Assembly (NCBI GenBank): GCA_014529385.2
Contig: CM043951.1
Location: forward strand, 109,220,469 to 109,284,468
Reading direction: 5' to 3'
DNA: 64,000 bases
Source: Adiantum capillus-veneris
Lineage: Eukaryota > Streptophyta > Polypodiopsida > Polypodiales > Pteridaceae
In this document: positions 1 to 11,221 of the stretch, one piece after another
How positions within the stretch are numbered: the first letter of the stretch is position 1
Layout of the letters: each line of letters opens with the position of its first letter
The notes under the pieces: model-generated
Databases searched by the model: none
What the model was told of the DNA's origin: nothing
The model's input: only the letters and a program-made list of their open reading frames with translations
Translations under genes and position numbers: made by a program

Positions 1-483
1 CACTCTTACCTCTCTACGACCAATTGATTTGCAATATTTAGCAACATAAATTAGGTTGATTAAGTTGGGTCTTAATCTTGTAATTTGTGTGTGTGCCCTA
101 TTATTTTCTTGTGTGTGTAGATAGGTTTTATGAAGCTCTAGCACCATTCACCTCGTGTGTGTAAGCTATTGATGAAGTGTCTTAATTGACATGTGGTAAT
201 TAGTGTGTGCTTGTCATTAGTATGCTCGGGGTTTCTAGTCTATGGCAAGTTGGACTTCGGTGGGCTTGATGTGTGTAGGAGATTAATTTATTAGTGATTA
301 GAGTAGGTTTAGAGCTAGTCTTGCCATGTCTAATCTCTACTTGCAATGGAGAGGTGATCTCTTGAATCCTCTATTCCATTCATCCTAGGCTCGTGCTTCC
401 ATGCCCTAGCCAGGTTGTCGGATCCACGGATTTGATAATTTTATGTGGGTTGCGATTAGGTTGTGCTACAACGCCTCCCTACA
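1..483. other. Unassigned DNA left of the copia fragment
   Basis: No convincing reading frame, LTR end or repeat was recognised here. The stretch is rich in short GTGTGTG runs, as in plant LTR and leader regions. It sits directly before the RNase H relic of a copia element, so it is either eroded copia interior or another insertion. Confidence 0.3.
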
Positions 484-847
484 ACATGGTAGTCTTCACA
501 ACTACAGCTGAGTGTGTATCGCAATACCAACACTATCTACACTAATAGTCAAATTGCATTGGCAATTGCGAGGAACCCAGTTTTTCATGCTCGCACAAAG
601 CACATTGAGGTGCATTACCACTATGTCAGGGAGAGGCTCTCAGCACGAGAGATCAGCTTGGCTTATGTGCCAGCACAGGACAACCTTGCAGACCTTTTCA
701 CAAAGGCATTATCTCGTGAGAAGTTCAAAGATTTTTGCAAAGCTTTGGCCTTACTCCCCTTTGTGGATTAATCATGTCCTCAGGGCATGGCACTTCCCTT
801 TACTCATGTGCCAGCTCTTGTTCACCGCATCACTCCACGGGGGATTT
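484..847 (+). pseudogene. Ty1/copia RNase H C-terminal relic
   Basis: This is the end of a copia polyprotein. Around 489-521 one frame reads TTTAECVS, resembling the copia RNase H box STxEAEY. From 514 another frame reads SQIALAIARNPVFHARTKHI, then HYVRERL and NLADLFTKAL, the usual last blocks of copia RNase H, ending at a stop at 769-771. The two parts lie in different frames, so there is an indel near 510. Integrase and reverse transcriptase are not visible to the left. A purine-rich tract (GGGGGAT) precedes the LTR at 848, which fits the polypurine tract that primes plus-strand synthesis. The copy is dead and truncated. The family assignment is secure; its internal extent is not. Confidence 0.8.
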
Positions 848-1076
848 GTTACCATATACATGTGGTGGTGATGTGTGTGAGCACACTTAGGACCGCTGGG
901 GCTTTTTTTTTTCTCACTAGGAGGTGTTTTCCCCTGTGCATTGTATATACACCCATCACTCTAGGGCTAGCTTATCTTTCCATTGCACACTAAGTAAAAC
1001 ACTCTCTATTGTGTGCCTTGAGCTTCCTTTTTCTTCTCCAAGATGTGTGTCTTTTCTTGCAACCCTAATTCCAACA
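848..1076 (+). repeat. 3' LTR of the copia element
   Basis: This 229-bp segment starts TGTTACC just after a GGGGGAT polypurine tract and ends CCAACA, giving TGTT/AACA termini. Coding sequence of a minus-strand gypsy element starts at the next base, so 1076 is taken as the LTR end. The partner LTR would lie left of the window. Confidence 0.65.
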
Positions 1077-2887
1077 TTAGCAACTAGTTGAGCTCCTGGG
1101 ATAAGTTTGATAACATGATCTACGTCTCTCTAAGGAGGTAACTCTATAGGTCCTTCAAGAAAAACATCTTGAAATTCACTAAGACACTTAGGTTCAGAGG
1201 GTGATAATGGTTTATTTGGGGTTTAATTTCACAACATAGACCATCTTTTTCTTCCTATAGGTCTTCATGAGTTTGGAAAAATTTAGTAATTGAAGATTTA
1301 TTGCTCTTCCTGAGACTGAGACTCTATCATTGTGGTCATTGGTAAAAAAACGAAGAGTGTCTTTACAATGAAGGTGAACATCATTCTTTCTTAATCGATC
1401 CATTCCTATAATGCCATCATAAATGCCTAAAGATAAAACACAAAAATGTATTGTAGTATCCTTAGAACTTAGCTTGAACTCTAAACTACCCACAATAGTG
1501 AGTGACTTCGTTTTCTTCCTTGTATCTAATTTTGGAGTTTTATGCAAGGACATCTAACTACTGTGAGGGTAGAATCTTGAGTTTCATGCAAGGACAAATT
1601 TCTAGCACACCTTGGTGAGAGAAATGAATGAGTACTGCCGGAGATAATCAATAGGATAAACATTCCTTCATACTTAGCAAGATCCCAAAGCATTGAAAAT
1701 TGATGGTTCACACCTTGATGTTCAATAACAATATGAACATAAGCTTGTGGCTTCTCTTCTCCTACCTTGAGGACCTATGCTTGATTAAATTGAGTGTTTG
1801 TAGATTGTCTTTGAATTCCAGTTGGATGGGATGGGTGGGGCTGATTTGCTATTGAAAGAAAACCTCTTCCAGCATATGGTGGGTTTCCAGGCCAAAAATT
1901 CGGTTAGGCTTGGTTTGTTCATTGATTATTGATTGCATTCTACTGAGGCTGAATAGGCTGAGAGTGAAATTTTGGATTTCATCTTGAATTATTATTATTA
2001 GGATTCCAGTTATGAGCAAACTTTGGATTTTGAAAGTGAGATTCATGGTTAAAAGGACAATTTTTCTTTGGATTATTAGGATCCATGCATATAAAACATG
2101 GTCTCTCTCTACAAGCTTTGAGTCATAAAGAGTTTGATACTTGTGTTTGTGATAGAGCCCGTTTAGAATCATCCTTAGGTTGAAGTCTCTTCAAATTGTG
2201 ATTGGGTGGAGGCTCTAGCTTTTACTTTTGAATTCCATTGAGCTCCTGCTCAACCAGTTTTCCAGCATCCAAGACGCTCAAAAAGGTAGTGAGTCAAAGA
2301 GCTTGAAGACAAATTCTGAAAGGATAGTGTAAGCCTGACACAAAACTGGAAGGAGAGTGTAATCTTGACACAAAACGTGCCACTTTAACTTCCTAACTCA
2401 TGCCTATAGGTGCATACTTGACAATAGTTAAGAAATGTTGATAATACGCCTCCAAGTCTTTGTTACCTTGAAAGAAATCTACAAATTCATTCATCCATTC
2501 CGATTGGTAGGTTTTATTCGGATAACTCTTCTTAAGTTGCATCTTTATATACTCCCATGTCGTAGTTGCTAAAGCAACTGCATTCTCCTAGCAATGGTCT
2601 TTCCACCATTGCTTAGTTGTCTTTTCCAATTTAAAATGTGTGATGATAGCCTTATACTCACTTGTGGATTGAGCAAGATCAAAATGGTTGTCCATCTTCT
2701 TGATCCATTCTTTGAGTGTCTTTCCAACATCCTTACCTTCCTCACCAAAATTACATGGTTGAGATTTTCGTACCATGGCATCGATATCTCTCTCTATGTC
2801 TGTTAGAGATGCCCTTGTCCTAGCAATTGGGTGACCCATTGGGTCGGTGCTAGTAGATCCCGGATTAATTGCATTCTTGGGTGCCAT
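1077..2887 (-). pseudogene. Ty3/gypsy gag-protease-RT fragment
   Basis: Read on the minus strand, this is the first half of a gypsy polyprotein. Gag starts at 2887 (MAPKNAINPG) and contains WIKKMDNHFDLAQ and TTKQWWKDHC, typical gag blocks, with further gag at about 2560-2300. A degenerate zinc knuckle (CFICMDPNNPKKNC) lies near 2100. The retropepsin at about 1711-1212 reads SGSTHSFLSP and LGIYDGIIGMDRL, but the residue before SG is I, so the catalytic Asp of the DSG triad is missing. At 1210-1077 the start of the RT module (FQDVFLEGPIELPP, then a stop) is cut off by the copia LTR. Several frames are needed to read it, so it is an old dead copy. Confidence 0.8.
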
Positions 2888-3052
2888 TGAAACATAACTT
2901 TTTTTTGCACATCACAAGGTAAAGAAGATTATTACAAATATTTACTATCATTAAATATCATCAATGTGGATTTCCAATCTCATAGCACAAGAGAAGAATA
3001 ATTTTTTTGAAGAAAAACTTCTATGTATTGTTATCAAAATATAATTCTACAA

Positions 3053-4642
3053 CTATCCAAAAATTTCAAGAATGGAATACAAATAAGGACTTTCCTCATT
3101 GTTAATCCAATGAGCCTCATCGTACTTATTGTAGCATCCTGGAATTGGGATCCTAGATCCCCAAAATGTGTCTTCAATCTCGGGTGCGAGTATGTCCCAT
3201 GGTCCATACTCATGATGCATCCATTCCATTGTATGTCTATTATACCACGCCTCTGAGTGTATTACACATGTCGTCTCATCGTAGAGTGCATGAACTTGTG
3301 CCTTGAGTTTATTGAGCTTGGATGAGAAAAAGGGAGAATTATAATCCCATTTTCCATCAATTGTGAGATCTACAAAATCTATAGCACATTGCAGTCTCTC
3401 GTAGGCATTATACAATACTTTAAGGCCGTCGGGATAAATACCTAGCTTATGACCAAGTGTCTGGTAAAACAAGGAGTAAGGTACAAACTCAAAAGTGAAA
3501 GAGATATTGTGGCTTATGTCCCTACCCCAAATGTTGAAGATAACTATAGGGCAAGATCCCCATTCTACATACATGGCTGGTGGTCTCTCCATGTATATAA
3601 GGAGGTTTAGGGCTCTTAAGGAGGTTATATGCATCAATGTACAAAACATGGTTGGTGATCTTGACTTCACCACTTTCTAGCCTCTGCTTTTCCCAATCAA
3701 TATTGCCTTTTTGATAAGTTGATATCCTTCGCTTGGTATAGAACTCCAATTGCCCTTCAACATAGTCATGCCAAGATTGGAAGGTATTGGGCACAAGGTA
3801 CTTGGAAGTGGTATTGTGAGGAAGGAAGCTCTTGACTTATAATCCCCAACACACTTGTATTCCTTGAGCACAATGCAAGAAAATATTACATTGTATGTCT
3901 TGCAAATCCATCTACATCATAGAGCAATCAAATGAGAGATATATAGGAAAATATAAAAACAACAAGAGTTTTTCAACAAGATATCATGAGATAAAAAAGA
4001 GTATAGTCAAAACTTCTTGTACTGCAAAATCTGGAAGGAAAACTTTATTGCAAAAAAATGAAGTTAAAAAACTTCAAAATAAACCAGGAGCTTACAAAAC
4101 TCTAAGGGTTCCTATGTGGAATGTATATTGGGTGAGGTTCAAACCTCCAATTGTTACATCTAGCAATTGGTACTAACCCTCTAAAAGAATCTGTGATATC
4201 AACATAAGGACTTTAGTTATCAAGTGTAGTATGTGGATCCCCATCATTGGCCTCATATCAATCTGAACTATGAGTGAGACCATCCTGAGGTAAGTCAAAG
4301 GTCCAATTTACATGATCTTGTCTCTCCGTCAAGTGCTCCTATAAAAATATAGAATATGTTCGGAACCTAACTTGGTGACTTGGGCATAATCCCAAACACA
4401 CTTAAATTTATAGTAATGATCATAAGTAATGTGTAGGTTCGAGGGGTTGATATGTACAATGGCTCCAAAAACTTCGTTGAGAAGTCTTTGAAGGTACAAA
4501 TGAAAGCATTAGCATAGTTGACCTTCTGTTATATCTTGAATATAACCAACTTGCAAAAACCAAGTCTTTGGTTCGCCATTGGAAGCTTCCTAGAGACAAT
4601 ATGGAATATATCAAGAGATGATAGGAATTAAAGAGTATACGC
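3053..4642 (-). pseudogene. Unrecognised coding relic, downstream half
   Basis: The minus strand holds coding-like sequence I cannot assign. The longest open stretch is 206 codons (3673-3053), rich in W, Y, H and D, with KLNKLKAQVHALYDE and HTMEWMHHEYGPWDI. An overlapping frame (3794-3522) carries NTFQSWHDYVEGQLEF, which suggests a frameshift in between. Further upstream (about 4600-4300) one frame reads NPSNLHITYDHYYKFKCVWD. The block ends at the 5' LTR of the Tat element, and matching material resumes at 13408. Related modules recur in the other half (NSFKAWEKYMDGQPEF; ELCATEVQRYLDE), suggesting an internally repeated protein. It may be a host gene family or an accessory ORF of a mobile element. 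No function is proposed. Confidence 0.45.
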
Positions 4643-5783
4643 TGTCAGGAGTTTTTTGGAGCATGGGATTGCGCATATGTACATACACATGCATGGTGCA
4701 TCAAATAAAGGATTGCCCATTTTCCAGAGCCAGGTGGTTATGTGAGTCCCACATGTGTACAGGTAGGACAGTATGTACATAGTGCATCGATTTTCACTAT
4801 TACCAGTACTAGTGTGTTTTTTCTACAGTAAGGAGGAGTTGGTAGCGCGTAAAACTTCTCGAGGAATCTATCTGCGGGCCGAAGACACGAGGTAAGCAGG
4901 TGCGTCAGATGGCATCTAGTGGCGTCAGGAGGCCGAATGGGGTCAATATTTGCACGTGGATGAATACGGACACAAAGTGGGTGTTTTCTTGTGATACTTA
5001 TGCAGAAAGGTCATCATGAGGACCACTTTTTGGGGCCACTTCACGTGGTTGCGGGATGCATTATTGGGAAAAACTGAGTGCCAGGTGTGCGGATGATGCA
5101 AAAAGGTGACAACTATGCACTGCGAAGTCAGTTTTTGGCATGTTCGGGGTGCGTTTGAGGTCATCTAAAAGGCCACGGGTGCCCAACTAATAAAGCTAAG
5201 TATGGGAACTGAAAAAATAGAGAGAAGAGCAAAAAAAACGTAGAGAAGAGAGGAGGAACAGCCGCAGGTGTGTTTTTGCTCATTTTGGAGCTTGTTTTGG
5301 CGTAAACTGCTCATCCGAGGTCGGATTTGAGCACTTTGACATTGTAGACTGGGGTTTTGGGCCGTTCCGGACGCGATGGTGCTGTCCATTTTGCCAAATT
5401 TCTCACTCCTTTCCTACTGTTTTTCTGTGTAAGTTTCTCCTATGAGCGAAGTTTCTGCTCTAGTTTGTGATTGTATCTGGCTTCTTTTACCCATATTGTG
5501 TGAGCTATTTGCCCCATTGGTGTTGGCCCAAGCTCAATTGTATCTAAACATCAGAAATTCTCCTCTTTTGAGCTGAGTTTTTTGGGGGTGTGTGTGTGTG
5601 TGTGTGTCTGTGTGGAGTGGGCAAGTGGATAGTCTCTCTCCTCTCACTCCAGAGGTGTGTTCCCTGTCTCGGCCAGGTGTGTTGTGTAAGTCGAGTGGTG
5701 CCCCATAGTGTGTGTGTATATCCTTCCAAGAGTGTGTGTCGGGTTATTATAGAGGCACTGTGTGTGTTTGCATCCCGCTCACA
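4643..5783 (+). repeat. 5' LTR of the Tat-like element
   Basis: This 1141-bp LTR runs from TGTCAGGAG to CTCACA. It matches 12266-13407 with only scattered differences, for example in the (GT)n tract near 5588. Target-flank bases ACGC precede it. Confidence 0.92.
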
Positions 5784-6841
5784 TTCTTTTGGTGCCCCCA
5801 CTGAGGATCTTCTTCGAGTACCTTCTGCTTCAAGCTTCAAGGTTTGAGATTCGGGATTACAGGTTGCAGATTACAGGTTACAAGTTACAGGGACAGGTAT
5901 AGGTACAAGTGACTCACACAGGTACATGTAGCTGGAGTACAGGGATATACTAGCAGTGGTGTCACTTGCAGTTGTGGGTATGCATCTTTTGGCGCGTGTT
6001 TGAGCGCATTGTCTGTTGGATTGTACGTTACTTGTGGAAACTGCCATTGTACGCATTTGTGGAGCCATACTTGGTTGTATTTGGCAGTCCCAGCTATTTT
6101 TGAGACTTGGTCTGGAAGATAGTCATTTCTGAGACTTGACTATACGCGATTTGCATTAGCCTTCGTGTGAGGGTCGATAGCGTGAGGTTTTTATTGAGCT
6201 GGGGGATTCTCAAATGTGGAGATCCTTTCGGTGATACAGGTAGCTGGAACACCCTTTTTGTGACCTCGCCATAGGCTATGTACTAGTGAGTCCTACTTGA
6301 TGCTCAGGTTCTATTGCTGACAGTTTATGCATACATAGATAGTCTATATTTTGGGTTCCTACTGCTCTACTTCTAGGGAAACTCTGTCGAAATTTTTCCA
6401 AGTTATGATGGCTGGTTTTTTGGTCTTTTGAGCCATTTATGCTGTTATGCTGCTGAAATTTTGGCAAAATCAGAGGTTAAGTCAGGTGTGCCTTCTTGGG
6501 AGCTTCATGGTTGGCTTTAATGGATGATCAAAATGGCCCTCAATTCACTCCATTTCATTTTAACTCAAAGAATCCAGATAAATGTTCATGTGTCCAGAAA
6601 GATTTTTTTCCAGCAGCGCATAGTCTTTATGTTCGGGCCGAGAAGATTACGAGAGATCTTGGAATGTCCTTTGCCTGTTGTAATTCCGATGATCAACTAT
6701 GAAAACTCATTTGATGTGCATGTGTTTGTCCTTATCTAAAGTTGAGCTCCATTGAAGTTTCTGTGGATTGGGTAGTCAAAAGTTTTGGGTTCTTGCACGT
6801 GTGTTCAAAGGGGTTCTCAAAGAATTGTAACTTGGGTAGCC
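5784..6841 (+). other. Primer-binding site and untranslated leader of the Tat-like element
   Basis: TGGTGCCCCCACTGAGGATC at 5790-5809 is the probable tRNA primer-binding site. Its complement has the form of a tRNA 3' end finishing in CCA; the tRNA was not identified. The rest of this leader of about 1 kb carries only short frames and no recognised domain. Confidence 0.6.
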
Positions 6842-9800
6842 ATGGCTTTCTCTTATCCGGAGTTTCGTGGAAGAAGTGATGAAGATGTGAAAGATTTTTT
6901 GGAAAAGATGGAGGTTGCCTGCATTAGCAATCAGATTCACGACCCTGTGCAGATGTTACGTCTTCTCCAAATTTGTTTGAAGAGTGATGCACGATTCTGG
7001 TCCAAAACATTTGAAGAGGAGTTGCGTGTAGTGGATCCACCTGTAAGATTGAGTTGGGACAATCTACGGCATGGGTTGGAAGTGGAGTTTGTGAAGATAG
7101 AAGATCCTGACAAAGTGTGGCAAGAAGTACAAGGTTTGGTGCAAAAGGAAGGTGAGCCAGTAGATGCGTACATACGTAAGTTCTCATTGGCATGGGAGCG
7201 GATGTGCAAGGCCTTAGCACCAAAGGTACCCCCGCCTGACATGATGAAGAAGGATAGGTTCTTGGCTGGTCTTTGGGAGAATATACGTTGGAGAGTGGAG
7301 CTAAAGAAGCCTAGGACATATGAAGATGCACTAGAGGTAGCAAGGAAAAAAGAGTGGAAGTTGAGGAAAATGAGCCAGTTAGGGGTGGAGTCTTTGCCCA
7401 TGAGGTCTGAATTTCAGCCTATAGAGTCTTTACAAGGTCGCATGTCAGGGGTTCATCATGAAACAGTGGTTCCTGTTACTACTCAGGTTATGCCAGCAGT
7501 GGTCACTACAGTAGTGCAAGATGATGGGCTAAGGCAAGACATGAGGCAAGTGGTAGATTTGATGAAGAATCTCAGCCTAAACATGCTAGGTCAAGTGGGA
7601 AATAATCGAGGTCAACGGAGGTTTGCAAATCAGCCAAGAGGTGAAGAAAGGCCTAGGAATGGTGTTGGACAAAGCAATGGTAGGTTTTGGAGGCAGACAC
7701 CCACATGTTATAATTGTGGAGAGTTGGGTCACATCAGCCCGCAATGTGATAAGCCACCAAGGATGGGGGGAGACATGTATCCATTGCCAAGACAGGTGCT
7801 AACTAGGTCAAATGATTATGGCATCGAAATTAAGGGAGACGAAGGAACCAGTGGACTGACCCAGGAGGAAAAGGGAAAGACAAAAGTGCTAAGTGTAGTC
7901 ACCTTGGAGAAGGCATCAAAGCTAGAGGATACATTAGTGATGCCTATTGGGAAGAGGACCACAGAGGATAAAGAAGGAAGAAGTACCCCAGGTCCTAGTA
8001 AGAAGAAAGGAAAGAGCCATGAAGGCGAGGATGTCAAGGCCAAGAGAAAAAGGAGAGCTCGTCGAAAGTTTCATGTTTCAAATTTTCCACTAGGGGATGG
8101 GCAATTAAGCTATGACTTGAAGGAGGATCTGACGAGCACGAAGGCAGATGTTACTTTTGGGCAGCTTATAGAGATGGTGCCTAAGCTAAAGCGACAGTGG
8201 AAGAGGATGGTTAACCCAATGGAGAAAGATCCAGAGAGAGGTTCAGTAAAGGTGTTGGCGATGGATGAGCTACCAGACATTTGTCCAATAGTAGATGTGT
8301 TGCATAAAAGGAAAAATTTGGGACAAGGTTATGTGGATGGCGGAGCCCAAATATGCGTCATAACACACTCATGCGTTGAGAAGATGGGTCTCACAGTGGC
8401 TGGGGTGTCAGGGTTTAGGATCAGATTGGCAAACCATCAAAAAGTAAAATGCTTGGGTGTTCTAAAGAGCTTAGAAGTGGAGGCATATGATGCAAAGGAA
8501 GTGGTTGATTTTCATGTGATGCCAACAGGGTTGGGAGCATATCCTATTATACTGGGCAGACCATGGTTACGTGCAGTGGGAGCTGTTCAAGATTGGCAAC
8601 ATGGTACGATTAGCCTCTATGGAAAGACAGGTACCAAGAAGCTTTATAATATGGACACAAGGAAACGATTAGAGGAGCTTTATGAACATGAGGATGTTGA
8701 TGTTGCATTTCTTTTGATTGACAAAGAAATCCAAGAGTTTGGTTTAGTTGCATTTGCGAATGAGGTTGAAGATGAAAGTGAAGGGCCTTATGAAGTGATT
8801 GAAGGGCTGATGCAAACCAAGGTTGAGTTGTCAAAGAAGCAGGAATTGATGACACAAATGATCAGTGGAGACCTCTCAACTATGGAGAAGGATATATATT
8901 TGCACATGCTGGCTAGTTTTCCTGATTTGTTCATTACTTCATATGAAGAGATCAGAGGGTTCAAGGGCGAAGAGATGCATATAGAGCTGAAAGAAGGTGC
9001 TAAGCCAATGCGGCAAAGGCTAAGAAGGATGGGTCAAGAGCAAATGGAAGCCTTGCGAGAAGAGGTGGACAAGTTATTGAAGGCAAGGTTCATAGTCCCT
9101 GTGGAGACCACAGAATGGGTGAGTCCAGTTGTAGTCAGTCCAAAGAAGGATGGGAAGTGGAGAATTTGTGTAGATTTTAAACCCTTAAACGCAGCCACTA
9201 AGAAGAACCCATATCCTCTTCCATTCATTGATCAGATCTTGGATTCAGTCGCAGGTTATGAGAGGTACAGTGTGTGTGATGGTTTTTCAGGCTATTTTCA
9301 ATTGAAGATTGCTCTTAAAGACCGCACAAAGACAACTTTTATTACGCCATGGGGCTGCTATTGCTACACAGTATTGCCATTTGGGTTGTCAAATGGACCT
9401 TCCTTCTATCAAGAGAGAGCAAATTGGGTGTTGGAACCATTCATTGGTAGTTGTGTCAAAGATTTTATGGATGACTTCTGTGTTTATAGCAGTAGGGCTG
9501 AACACCATGAGAAGCTGCAGATGGTATTGGCTCGATATGATGAATGTGGAGGACAACTAAATCCAAAGAAATGTCATCTAGCACAGCCAAGGGTGAAGTT
9601 ATTGGGCCACATGGTGTCAGAAAATGGCATTGAGTCTAATACAGACAAGGTTAAGTCTATTATTCTTCTTCCATCACCTACGAGTACGAAGCAATTGGCA
9701 ACCTTTATACACAAAGTGAAGTACATGGCAAGGTTTATTCCATTGTCTTCTCAGATTCTTTATCCATTACAACAAGTGGCAAATCATGATCCATTGCAAT

Positions 9801-10636
9801 GGGATGAAAACTGTGAAGAAGTGTTTCAAGAGGTGAAAGAGGTGTTAGGGGGGTTGTCAGCCATGCAGGCTCCTGATTGGGAGCAAGTGTTTTATGTAAA
9901 TCCATCAGTAGGGGAGGATGCCATTGGAGCCATGCTATTGCAAAAGGGGAAGGGCAGTCATTATATGAGGCCAGTGTATTGTGCAAGCCGTGTGAAGCTG
10001 GTAGAAGAGAGAAAATTCTCGAAAGTAGAGCTAGTGATGGCCAGTGTAATATTTGCTTGTCGACGATTTCGTCATTACTTGCTATCACGACCTTTTGTTT
10101 TCTTGACGAGTTATGCCTTTTTTCCACAGTTAATTAATGGCACTAACATGTCAAATGTGGTGAAGAAATGGGTAATTGAGTTGCAGGAGTTTGAGTTCTC
10201 TTTTCTAGTGGAAGATAGTACAAGGGCTACCCTAGCTGATTTGTTGACCTACAAGGAGAATCCCCTTATTGTTAAGGAAGAGGTGGTGAGAAAGGTAGTT
10301 GAAGAAGTGCCACAGATCAGCAATGCACATGTGTTGTTCTTTGATGGTTCATACAGAAAGATCCATGATGCAGCTTCAGGGGGTATAGCACTTTATGACC
10401 CAGAGGGGAAGCTAGTATGCAAGAGAGGGTTCAAATTGGATGCTCATAGTAACAATGAGGCTGAATATGCTACTCTGGAAGCCGGATTACACATTTGTTT
10501 GAAGCATGGGGTTCGAAGGTTGATCATAAAAGGTGATGCCTTGTTAGTGGTGAAGCAAGTGCTGGGTGTGTGGAAGAGCAAGAACACCTCATTGAAGGAA
10601 ATGTGCTTCAGAATTAAAGGCCTGTTAAAAAAGTGA
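6842..10636 (+). CDS. Gag-protease-RT-RNase H polyprotein of the Tat-like element
   Basis: One continuous frame. ATG at 6842 is chosen because the upstream extension begins at a TTG. The N-terminal gag reads PEFRGRSDEDVKDFLEKM and later DAYIRKFSLAWERM. A zinc knuckle CYNCGELGHISPQC lies at about 7708-7750 and binds the RNA genome. The protease has VDGGAQ (about 8332) and IILGRPWL. RT has KKDGKWRICVDF and the catalytic box FMDDF at 9464-9478, replacing the usual YxDD. A gypsy RNase H follows, then a second, archaeal-like RNase H starting FFDGS near 10337, with NNEAEY and KGDALL. The frame stops at 10634-10636, inside a 117-bp tandem duplication. The duplication is an in-frame length, but its junction makes TGA, so second RNase H and integrase are cut off. 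Confidence 0.92.
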   Translation: MAFSYPEFRGRSDEDVKDFLEKMEVACISNQIHDPVQMLRLLQICLKSDARFWSKTFEEELRVVDPPVRLSWDNLRHGLEVEFVKIEDPDKVWQEVQGLVQKEGEPVDAYIRKFSLAWERMCKALAPKVPPPDMMKKDRFLAGLWENIRWRVELKKPRTYEDALEVARKKEWKLRKMSQLGVESLPMRSEFQPIESLQGRMSGVHHETVVPVTTQVMPAVVTTVVQDDGLRQDMRQVVDLMKNLSLNMLGQVGNNRGQRRFANQPRGEERPRNGVGQSNGRFWRQTPTCYNCGELGHISPQCDKPPRMGGDMYPLPRQVLTRSNDYGIEIKGDEGTSGLTQEEKGKTKVLSVVTLEKASKLEDTLVMPIGKRTTEDKEGRSTPGPSKKKGKSHEGEDVKAKRKRRARRKFHVSNFPLGDGQLSYDLKEDLTSTKADVTFGQLIEMVPKLKRQWKRMVNPMEKDPERGSVKVLAMDELPDICPIVDVLHKRKNLGQGYVDGGAQICVITHSCVEKMGLTVAGVSGFRIRLANHQKVKCLGVLKSLEVEAYDAKEVVDFHVMPTGLGAYPIILGRPWLRAVGAVQDWQHGTISLYGKTGTKKLYNMDTRKRLEELYEHEDVDVAFLLIDKEIQEFGLVAFANEVEDESEGPYEVIEGLMQTKVELSKKQELMTQMISGDLSTMEKDIYLHMLASFPDLFITSYEEIRGFKGEEMHIELKEGAKPMRQRLRRMGQEQMEALREEVDKLLKARFIVPVETTEWVSPVVVSPKKDGKWRICVDFKPLNAATKKNPYPLPFIDQILDSVAGYERYSVCDGFSGYFQLKIALKDRTKTTFITPWGCYCYTVLPFGLSNGPSFYQERANWVLEPFIGSCVKDFMDDFCVYSSRAEHHEKLQMVLARYDECGGQLNPKKCHLAQPRVKLLGHMVSENGIESNTDKVKSIILLPSPTSTKQLATFIHKVKYMARFIPLSSQILYPLQQVANHDPLQWDENCEEVFQEVKEVLGGLSAMQAPDWEQVFYVNPSVGEDAIGAMLLQKGKGSHYMRPVYCASRVKLVEERKFSKVELVMASVIFACRRFRHYLLSRPFVFLTSYAFFPQLINGTNMSNVVKKWVIELQEFEFSFLVEDSTRATLADLLTYKENPLIVKEEVVRKVVEEVPQISNAHVLFFDGSYRKIHDAASGGIALYDPEGKLVCKRGFKLDAHSNNEAEYATLEAGLHICLKHGVRRLIIKGDALLVVKQVLGVWKSKNTSLKEMCFRIKGLLKK

Positions 10637-10751
10637 TGCCTTGTTAGTGGTGATGCCTTGTTAGTGGTGAAGCAAGTGCTGGGTGTGTGGAAGAGCAAGA
10701 ACACCTCATTGAAGGAAATGTGCTTCAGAATTAAAGGCCTGTTAAAAAAGT
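10533..10751 (+). repeat. 117-bp tandem duplication in the second RNase H
   Basis: A 100-bp segment (10533-10632) recurs at 10650 after a 17-bp partial copy (10633-10649). The offset is 117 bp, or 39 codons. The junction reads AAA AAG TGA and so ends the long polyprotein frame. Confidence 0.95.
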
Positions 10752-11221
10752 TTGAAGCATGGAGCATCAGACACATTGAACGTGCTCTAAATGGAGAGGC
10801 ACATGAAGCATCTCAAAGCATGATTGGGGATCTATTTGTGTTGAGGACCACTTTACCTCTTTATCATGGCCGGGAAAGTTTGGCTCAAGAAGAGGAGTTT
10901 TTGCTAACAGGAATCATTCCAAAGGAGATTCAGAAGTCTAAGAAGTATGGCTTTGTGCGTAGAGCATACAGGTACAAATTGATTGGTGATTTCTTATACA
11001 TGAAAGGGGTTGATCTCGTGTTGAGACGTGTACCTTGGCGGGAGGAGCTTTATAGAGTGTTGGAAGAGAATCATGAAGGCGCATGTGGTGGCCATTTTGC
11101 TCTAAAGATCACCTTGCATAAGATTTTGCAAGAGGGGTATGTATGGCCTAGTTGCACAAGGATGTTCACCATTGGTGTAGGTCTTGCAATAGGTGTCAAG
11201 CATTTGGGAAGAGAGTGTTGA
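10637..11221 (+). pseudogene. Second RNase H end and integrase zinc-finger start, separated by stop
   Basis: After the duplication-generated stop the same frame resumes with the second copy of the VVKQVLGVWKSK block and continues as FEAWSIRHIERALNGEAHEAS. In this RNase H class the last acidic residue normally lies in a block like NxxADxLA; here H occupies that place. The frame goes on through a linker to HEGACGGHFA, the two His of the integrase HHCC finger, and then leaves the integrase frame near 11150 and stops at 11221. It was once continuous with the gag-pol frame upstream and the integrase downstream. Confidence 0.85.

Noticed and set aside
3895-4176. 93-codon plus-strand frame, K/N/S rich
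   Set aside because: AT-rich chance frame; the minus strand around it carries the unknown relic and no motif was seen.
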